Shown here: one piece after another, positions 6,628 to 11,224 of the stretch
Layout of the letters: each line of letters begins with the position of its first letter
Numbering within the stretch: position 1 is the stretch's first letter
Source of the DNA: an uncultured Duncaniella sp.
Lineage (GTDB): Bacteria > Bacteroidota > Bacteroidia > Bacteroidales > Muribaculaceae
Assembly (NCBI GenBank): GCA_910584825.1
Contig: CAJUCI010000040.1
Coordinates: 1 to 11,224, forward strand
Direction: 5' to 3'
Length of the DNA stretch: 11,224 nucleotides
Notes under the pieces: model-generated
Database searches by the model: none
Told to the model about the DNA's origin: nothing
The model's input: the letters and a program-made list of their open reading frames with translations, nothing else
Position numbers and translations under genes: made by a program

Positions 6628-6679
6628 AATGCCCGTGTCTCATGCCTGCGACATCCGCAAGGCACCAGGCACGGGCATT
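6628..6679 (+). terminator. Terminator hairpin after GH115
   Basis: Arms 6628-6640 and 6667-6679 (core AATGCCCGTG against CACGGGCATT) pair over 13 positions with one wobble. The loop folds further: TGCCTGCG (6643-6650) pairs with CGC and AGGCA (6656-6664) with one bulged A. It starts 16 bases after the stop codon. The sequence after it is not a T run, so it may work as an mRNA 3' stabiliser or with Rho rather than as a classical terminator. Confidence 0.6.
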
Positions 6680-6794
6680 GTATTGATGTCACACAATCGC
6701 TGATTTTCGTTCAGATTTGTAACGTGCAGGGGGTGCGGTCAGGGGGGTGTTCATATATAATTGTTGCAGATAAAGTGGCATATGTATAACCCTA

Positions 6795-6825
6795 TTGCGT
6801 GTTAATGGCCTATATACTAAATTTG
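6795..6825 (+). promoter_or_regulatory. Orphan housekeeping promoter in the intergenic region
   Basis: TTG (6795-6797), exactly 20 bases, then TAAATTTG (6818-6825) matches the Bacteroidetes promoter consensus in both elements and spacing. It points to the right, where there is no plus-strand gene, only about 230 bases of structured intergenic sequence and then the end of the convergent HTCS gene. Confidence 0.55.
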
Positions 6826-6889
6826 TGACATGAATGATTGACGATTTATAATGTAGTAAGAACACTATAATTTCTCTTTAAAAAAGATA

Positions 6890-6930
6890 TTGGTAAAAGA
6901 TTGTTTTTTTGGTAAAATTTTTTGGTAAAA
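6890..6930 (+). repeat. Short TTGGTAAAA repeats
   Basis: TTGGTAAAA occurs at 6890-6898, 6909-6917 and 6922-6930. The last two are parts of an exact 13-bp tandem duplication (TTTTTTGGTAAAA, 6905-6917 and 6918-6930). It lies in AT-rich sequence inside the candidate small RNA. It could be a slippage product or a binding site array. Confidence 0.6.
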
Positions 6931-6940
6931 TTTAGGTGTA

Positions 6941-6980
6941 CCCGGCCATGGACATGACTTTGTAGTTCCCCATGGTCGGG
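6941..6980 (+). other. Intergenic hairpin
   Basis: CCCGGCCATGG (6941-6951) pairs with CCATGGTCGGG (6970-6980) over 11 positions with one G-U wobble and an 18-base loop. A five-T run follows at 6997-7001, a little far for a terminator. It belongs to neither flanking gene. Confidence 0.5.
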
Positions 6981-7011
6981 ATGTTATTCTAAGGCTGTTT
7001 TTATTTATGCT

Positions 7012-7054
7012 AAAAGGCACGCAAGAATCTACATTGTGTAGTTTCTTGCGTGCC
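7012..7054 (-). terminator. Terminator of the HTCS gene, possibly bidirectional
   Basis: GGCACGCAAGAA (7016-7027) pairs perfectly with TTCTTGCGTGCC (7043-7054). After one T-T mismatch, CTACA pairs with TGTAG around a TTG loop. Read on the minus strand, the stem is followed by TTTT (7015-7012) and further AT-rich sequence. It lies 44 bases beyond the HTCS stop codon. On the plus strand the stem is followed by GTCTTATT, so it may also stop rightward transcription. Confidence 0.8.
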
Positions 7055-7098
7055 GTCTTATTATCGCCTCAGGACGGTCGCTGTGACGTCCCTACGGC

Positions 7099-10000
7099 CT
7101 ATGCTTCCTTGTCCTCGATGTTGCGGGCGCGGTATTCGGTGGGTGATACGCCGGTGAATCGCTTGAAGGCCGTCGAGAAATGTGGCTGGGATGTGAAACC
7201 TACGTTGTAGGCCACCTGCGTGATGTCTACATCCCTCTTTTTGAGTATCTCGCAGGCTCGGCGCAGGCGCACGTTGCGAATGAAATCACTCGGGGTCATT
7301 CCTATCAGCTCCTTCATCTTGCGGTGGAGGTGAGCGCGTGAGATGCCCACTTCCGAGCCGAGGCTCTCGACGTTGAACTGCGGGTCGTCGATGCGGTTCT
7401 CGATGGCCTTGATAATCTTTTCCATCAGCATCTCGTCGTTGCCTCTGAGCTCGGGGGCTGTAATCTTGTCGCAGCTGTCCTGTGCGCCCGAGTATTTGCC
7501 CTTCATTCTCAGACGGTTGTCGATGAGATTGTCGACCATCGCGTCCAGCTCGGAGATGTTGAACGGTTTGCCGATATATCCGTCGGCACCGCGGTCCCAT
7601 CCCGAGAGCCTGTCGGCCACATCGTTGCGCGAGCTGAGCAGCACTACGGGCGTATGGCTGGTGTCAGCGTTGGCTTTGATGGCTTTAAGCAGCTCCAGAC
7701 CGTCGAGCTCGGGCATGACCACATCGCTGATTACGATATCAATCTTATGGTCGAGGAGCACCTTCATGGCCTCGACGCCGTTGGATGCCTCATACACCTT
7801 GTCGGTGCGTGAGAAGTGGAATCTGAGGTATTCGCGCAGCTCGCTGTCGTCATCGACGATGAGTATGTTGTGGCCGGTGGAATTCCTGCGCGGGCGACGC
7901 TCGGTGTCGTTTGCCTCCGTGCTGTCGGATATGGCCTCCTCTCCCTTCAGTATTCTCGGTGCCTCGACTTCGGGGTCGGATATGCCGGGGCCGGAAATTT
8001 CGTCGGGGGTCAGATGGGCCTTGCCGAGCGGGAGCATTACGGTGAACACGCTGCCTTTCACGCCGTCGGTGCGGTTGGAGGCCGTGAGCGTGCCGTGATG
8101 CAGTCTCACGAGTTCGCGGGTGAGGTTGAGCCCCACGCCGAATCCTGATGCCGAGCCGTGGCCCTGATAGAAACGCTCAAAGATGCGCGTGATATTCTTA
8201 GGGTCGATGCCTATGCCGGTGTCAGTCACCGAGATGCGGACGCATTTGCCCATATACGGGTCGGTAGCGGTGTCGATTTTTACCGAGATTTTTCCACCGT
8301 CGGGAGTGTATTTTATGGCGTTGGTTATGAGATTGACAAGCACCTTGTCAAAATTGGAGCGGTCAATCCACACATTGCTGATTTCATCAGGAGCATCGAG
8401 TGATATCTCTATCGATTTGTTTTCAGCCATCGGCCGGAACAGTTCGACAATCTCTGACGCAAAGCCCCTTACATCAGTCTCCTGCATGGACAGTCGCTTC
8501 TTGCTCTTGTCGATTTTGCGCAGCTCAAGCAGCTGATTGGCAAGGCTTAGAATCCTATTGGCGTTGCGGTGCATGCCCTTGAGCATCTGGGTGGTCTCGG
8601 GGTCGTGCTCCTTCTTCAGGAGGGTCTGGAGGGGGCTGATGATACATGTGACAGGCGAGCGTATCTCATGCGAGATGTCCATGAAGAATCTCACCTTGGC
8701 CTCGTTCATCTCCTCGGTGTTTTTCTTCTTTATAAGCATGAACACGAGATACAGTATGCCGGATATTATGAGGAAATATATGATTTTGGCCGGGGTGGTC
8801 AGATACCAGGGGGAAGACACATGTATGGTCAGCTCGGTCACGTCGGAATATGCCGAGTTGTCGGCGGCGCGGACAAGGAGTTTGTGGGTGCCGGGTTTGA
8901 GTTTCGGCACGACGATAGAGCTATTGCCCGGCTTGGACATTATCCATGAGTCGTCTTCGCCTTCAATCATCCATTCAAAGGTCAAGTTGGCCGCGTCACG
9001 GAAATCCATCGTGGACATGCGCAACAGCAGGTTGTTGTCGCTGTGCGAAATGTTGACGCGGTTGTATGTGCCCTTGTCGGGGTCAGTCTCGATGGCATGT
9101 CGGCCCTCGATGAAGTTGTTTTCAGTCAGTCTCTTGCCGTTAAGATATATCGCTGAGATGGTTACGGGTGTGCTGAAGGTTACAGGCTCGATGGTCTCGG
9201 GGCGGAACTGTGTGTAGCCCATGTTGCCTGAAAAGTATATTTTGCCGGTGTTTCCGCTGAACACCGAGTGCTGAAACACTCTCTCCGAGAGTCCGTATCC
9301 CTGCATTGACAATGCCTTGCCTTCTTCGGGGTCGTACAGCGATATGCCTCTCATGGAGCCAATCCATGCCACGCCGGCTGTGTCGATTTCAAGGGTGCGT
9401 ATGTCGTTGTCTGACAGTCCGTCAATCGCCGTGAGATGTTGCTCTACGCTGTCATTATCGGGGTTGTATATGACGAGGCCGCTGTTGGTGCCTATGTACA
9501 GTTTGCCGTCAGGGGTCTCGCGGATGCTGTTACATGCACCTTTATTAATAAAGGGTGTCTGGTCGATGACCTTGAATGTGCCGGATTTTATATCGTAGCA
9601 CGCGAGTCCGCTGAATAATCCTACCCACAGGCGAGATTTCGAGTCGATGAATACCGAGGCCACCCAGTTGTTGTGCAGCTTGTTTTCGCCCTGGTCCTGC
9701 GAGCAGAGGATTGTCTTTTCGCCCGTTTGCAGATTGTATTTCAGCACTCCGTCACCGCGTATGCCGACGAACAGGGTAGGCAAACTACCCCCCCCGGCAA
9801 GACAAAACCTTATAGCTGAGGAATTTAGGCTAAATAACTGTTTCATCTGACCCGTGGCAGGAGATATTTCATATATTCCGTTGCCTATTGAGGCCGCATA
9901 GATTGTGCCGTTGTCGGCGCGGTGCAAGGCGCGTATTTCATGGCCCGAGGGGATGCGGATGCGGTGCGTCACTTCGTGGTCTGAAGATATGCGTATTAAA

Positions 10001-11106
10001 TCGCTCTCCTCAAGCGCGAGCCAAATGCCCGATTCGTCAGCGGTCATTGCCGTTATTCCTCCGTGGAAATCGTGGATGGAATTGACGAGGGGATGGTAGC
10101 TGAACGGCATGGGTTTGGACGGTGCCATCAGCACTCCGTGATAGTTGCATCCGACCCACAGGTTGCTGTCGGGAGCCATGTATATCGCCCCTAACTTGTT
10201 GGTGTTAATGTCGATTGTCGGGTGAAACATGTTGCGGACGGGGGTGATGGTTTCTGCTCCGGGTTCTATCCGCCATATTCCCTTTCCGTTTGTGGCGATG
10301 TATCCCACCCCGTCGGGGCAGATGCTTATTGCATTTATATTGTGTCCGGCTATCGGCGAAGTGTTTATCTGCTTGACATCCATGTTGGCGGCATTGATTC
10401 GCCATATGCCGCTTGCCGAGTAGGCGAGTATCTTGCCATCCTTCTCGCGACACATGCTCACGAAGAATTCAGGCGTAAGATGCACCCTTTGGGTGTTTCC
10501 GTTGGCCTGGATTCTCAGAATGTCACCGAAATGTGTGCCGGCCATCAGTCCGCCGTTGGGTATGGATATGAGCGAGTTCGGCTCGGCGTGTTCGGGGATG
10601 AAACCGATTTTTACACCCTCGAGATTTTCATCTTTGTTGTCTACCACATATATGCCCACTCCGGCCACTATAAAGGCGATGGAGCCGTCAGACTGTTCGG
10701 TGAGGTCCATTATGTAGCCTTTCAGACCGACGCCGGGCAGGGTGACCTCCCTGAATGAATTTGATTTTTGGTCATACAGGTTCAGTCCGTCAGCCGTGGC
10801 CACCCATATGTCTCCACGACTGTCGCACATTATTTTTGATATGCGGTTAGTGCTTATGCTGCCGGGTATTTTGTCATCGTGTCGGAATGTCTCATAATTG
10901 ATACCGTCAAATCTCACGAGACCCGTCTCCGAGCCTATCCATAGGTAGCCCCTGCTGTCAAGGCAAAAACTGTTGTACTTGGGTGAGACAATTTCAGGAT
11001 TGTCAAAAAGTCTCATGGTACGGGAGTCGTTGTCAGATGTCGCAGACGCTACACGAAATGTCGCAAGAAAAATGATGATGATAAAGAATCGCGTTGCGTA
11101 ATTCAT
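7099..11106 (-). CDS. Hybrid two-component system sensor-regulator (HTCS), AraC type
   Basis: This one-protein signalling system, typical of Bacteroidetes, senses an oligosaccharide in the periplasm and activates glycan-use genes. The protein has 1335 residues. In order: signal peptide (1-22, ending VASA); a long sensor of beta-propeller repeats with recurring blade ends such as GYLWIGSETGLVRFD and KLYIGTNSGLVIYN (about 30-650); a Y_Y_Y-type beta-sandwich (about 690-765); one TM helix (about 774-793); HisKA with SHEIRSP, phospho-His813; HATPase with Asn929 in the N box, DTGIGI and GFGVGLNL; a receiver with VDDD (1085-1087), phospho-Asp1128 and Lys1180; and a C-terminal AraC DNA-binding domain (about 1230-1330, ending ITQVAYNVGFTSQPHFSTAFKRFTGVSPTEYR). 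All phosphotransfer residues are present, so it should be active. It converges on GH115, a likely target, but target genes may also lie beyond the right edge. It contains an 8-G run at codons 438-440. Confidence 0.97.
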   Translation of the reverse strand: MNYATRFFIIIIFLATFRVASATSDNDSRTMRLFDNPEIVSPKYNSFCLDSRGYLWIGSETGLVRFDGINYETFRHDDKIPGSISTNRISKIMCDSRGDIWVATADGLNLYDQKSNSFREVTLPGVGLKGYIMDLTEQSDGSIAFIVAGVGIYVVDNKDENLEGVKIGFIPEHAEPNSLISIPNGGLMAGTHFGDILRIQANGNTQRVHLTPEFFVSMCREKDGKILAYSASGIWRINAANMDVKQINTSPIAGHNINAISICPDGVGYIATNGKGIWRIEPGAETITPVRNMFHPTIDINTNKLGAIYMAPDSNLWVGCNYHGVLMAPSKPMPFSYHPLVNSIHDFHGGITAMTADESGIWLALEESDLIRISSDHEVTHRIRIPSGHEIRALHRADNGTIYAASIGNGIYEISPATGQMKQLFSLNSSAIRFCLAGGGSLPTLFVGIRGDGVLKYNLQTGEKTILCSQDQGENKLHNNWVASVFIDSKSRLWVGLFSGLACYDIKSGTFKVIDQTPFINKGACNSIRETPDGKLYIGTNSGLVIYNPDNDSVEQHLTAIDGLSDNDIRTLEIDTAGVAWIGSMRGISLYDPEEGKALSMQGYGLSERVFQHSVFSGNTGKIYFSGNMGYTQFRPETIEPVTFSTPVTISAIYLNGKRLTENNFIEGRHAIETDPDKGTYNRVNISHSDNNLLLRMSTMDFRDAANLTFEWMIEGEDDSWIMSKPGNSSIVVPKLKPGTHKLLVRAADNSAYSDVTELTIHVSSPWYLTTPAKIIYFLIISGILYLVFMLIKKKNTEEMNEAKVRFFMDISHEIRSPVTCIISPLQTLLKKEHDPETTQMLKGMHRNANRILSLANQLLELRKIDKSKKRLSMQETDVRGFASEIVELFRPMAENKSIEISLDAPDEISNVWIDRSNFDKVLVNLITNAIKYTPDGGKISVKIDTATDPYMGKCVRISVTDTGIGIDPKNITRIFERFYQGHGSASGFGVGLNLTRELVRLHHGTLTASNRTDGVKGSVFTVMLPLGKAHLTPDEISGPGISDPEVEAPRILKGEEAISDSTEANDTERRPRRNSTGHNILIVDDDSELREYLRFHFSRTDKVYEASNGVEAMKVLLDHKIDIVISDVVMPELDGLELLKAIKANADTSHTPVVLLSSRNDVADRLSGWDRGADGYIGKPFNISELDAMVDNLIDNRLRMKGKYSGAQDSCDKITAPELRGNDEMLMEKIIKAIENRIDDPQFNVESLGSEVGISRAHLHRKMKELIGMTPSDFIRNVRLRRACEILKKRDVDITQVAYNVGFTSQPHFSTAFKRFTGVSPTEYRARNIEDKEA
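9788..9795 (-). repeat. Eight-G homopolymer tract inside the HTCS gene
   Basis: The coding strand has eight consecutive G, spanning codons 438-440 (Gly-Gly-Gly) in the propeller sensor. Loss or gain of one base would shift the frame and truncate the protein long before the TM and kinase parts. The surrounding codons are more AT-rich than the rest of the gene. In the sequence as given the frame is intact. Confidence 0.6.
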
Positions 11107-11132
11107 GATTTAAAGTAAGCATTATTTTGCCC

Positions 11133-11140
11133 CAAAGTTA
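11133..11140 (-). promoter_or_regulatory. Candidate promoter -7 box of the HTCS gene
   Basis: On the minus strand this reads TAACTTTG, matching TAnnTTTG, 26 bases before the ATG at 11106. No TTTG is seen about 20 bases upstream, so the -33 element is poor. The predicted leader is short, about 20 bases. Confidence 0.5.
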
Positions 11141-11177
11141 TAATATTTTGCCTTACGTTTCATTATGTAACATTAGT

Positions 11178-11203
11178 AGTGGTGCGATAAAAATCTTACC
11201 ACT
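11178..11203. promoter_or_regulatory. Dyad upstream of the HTCS gene
   Basis: AGTGGT (11178-11183) and ACCACT (11198-11203) form a 6-bp inverted repeat separated by 14 bases, in AT-rich DNA 38 bases upstream of the HTCS -7 box. It could be an operator for the HTCS or for a divergent gene starting past the window edge. A short dyad like this can also arise by chance. Confidence 0.3.
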
Positions 11204-11224
11204 GTTATTAAAATATTAATATTT

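Larger units (their letters stand above)
6832..7054 (+). ncRNA. Candidate small RNA, unknown family
   Basis: This is inferred from context only. A complete promoter would start transcription near 6832. No ORF longer than a few codons lies in the first 170 bases. The sequence contains a tandem TTTTTTGGTAAAA repeat, an 11-bp hairpin (6941-6951 with 6970-6980, one wobble), and the strong stem 7016-7054, which can terminate transcription in both directions. The transcript would be complementary to the 3' end of the HTCS message. It matches no RNA family I recognise. Confidence 0.3.

Noticed and set aside
7343..8098. Plus-strand open frames opposite the HTCS gene (also 8537-9217 and 10222-10758)
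   Set aside because: They are shadows of the HTCS coding strand. Their translations show no domain or plausible start context, while the HTCS frame is continuous with all expected motifs.
1..11224. CRISPR array, insertion sequence, tRNA or rRNA genes
   Set aside because: I saw no regularly spaced repeat-spacer pattern, no transposase or terminal repeats, and no cloverleaf other than the tRNA-like part of tmRNA.

Overview
The window looks like a chromosome segment from a gut-type Bacteroidales bacterium. Muribaculaceae or a close relative is my best guess, but the family is not proven by the sequence. Four things point that way: promoter -7 boxes of the form TAnnTTTG, a tmRNA whose tag reads (A)GENNYALAA, a one-protein hybrid two-component regulator (HTCS) with an AraC output domain, and a GH115 glycan-degrading enzyme. 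Shine-Dalgarno sites are weak or absent, as is usual in the phylum.

Layout. Positions 1-510 hold no convincing gene; they contain a 100-bp array of TT(A/C)AA motifs spaced at about one helical turn and, near 415-441, the terminator of groESL. groES-groEL lie on the minus strand (2455-511). A 264-bp divergent intergenic region then separates groES from ssrA (tmRNA, plus strand, 2720-3116). On its groES side this region carries a textbook sigma-54 (-24/-12) promoter and a cluster of TGTCA half-sites including an 18-bp perfect palindrome; on its ssrA side it carries a good Bacteroidetes housekeeping promoter. After ssrA come two hairpins and a small AT-rich gene for a two-TM, PH-like membrane protein (3219-3791).

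Next is a plus-strand gene for a secreted GH115 alpha-glucuronidase (3993-6611). It has a TATCTTTG promoter box and a leader that can fold almost entirely into a 16-pair-long hairpin touching the first ATG. The 487-bp gap 6612-7098 holds the GH115 terminator hairpin, a complete plus-strand promoter (TTG-N20-TAAATTTG) with no ORF behind it, a short tandem repeat, another hairpin and the HTCS terminator. I read it as a candidate small RNA locus. The HTCS (11106-7099, minus strand) converges on the GH115 gene. The window ends in an AT-rich, dyad-bearing region upstream of the HTCS, where a divergent gene may start.

How the genes work together. groES/groEL (protein folding) and ssrA (ribosome rescue) are core protein quality-control genes sharing one control region. 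GH115 and the HTCS look like one end of a polysaccharide utilisation locus: the HTCS would sense a released oligosaccharide in the periplasm and activate genes for breaking down glucuronic-acid-decorated glycans such as glucuronoxylan. No SusC/SusD pair is visible, so the rest of any such locus would lie beyond 11224. The most unusual observations are the sigma-54-type promoter on groESL, the GH115 leader hairpin, and the orphan promoter with structured downstream sequence at 6795-7054.
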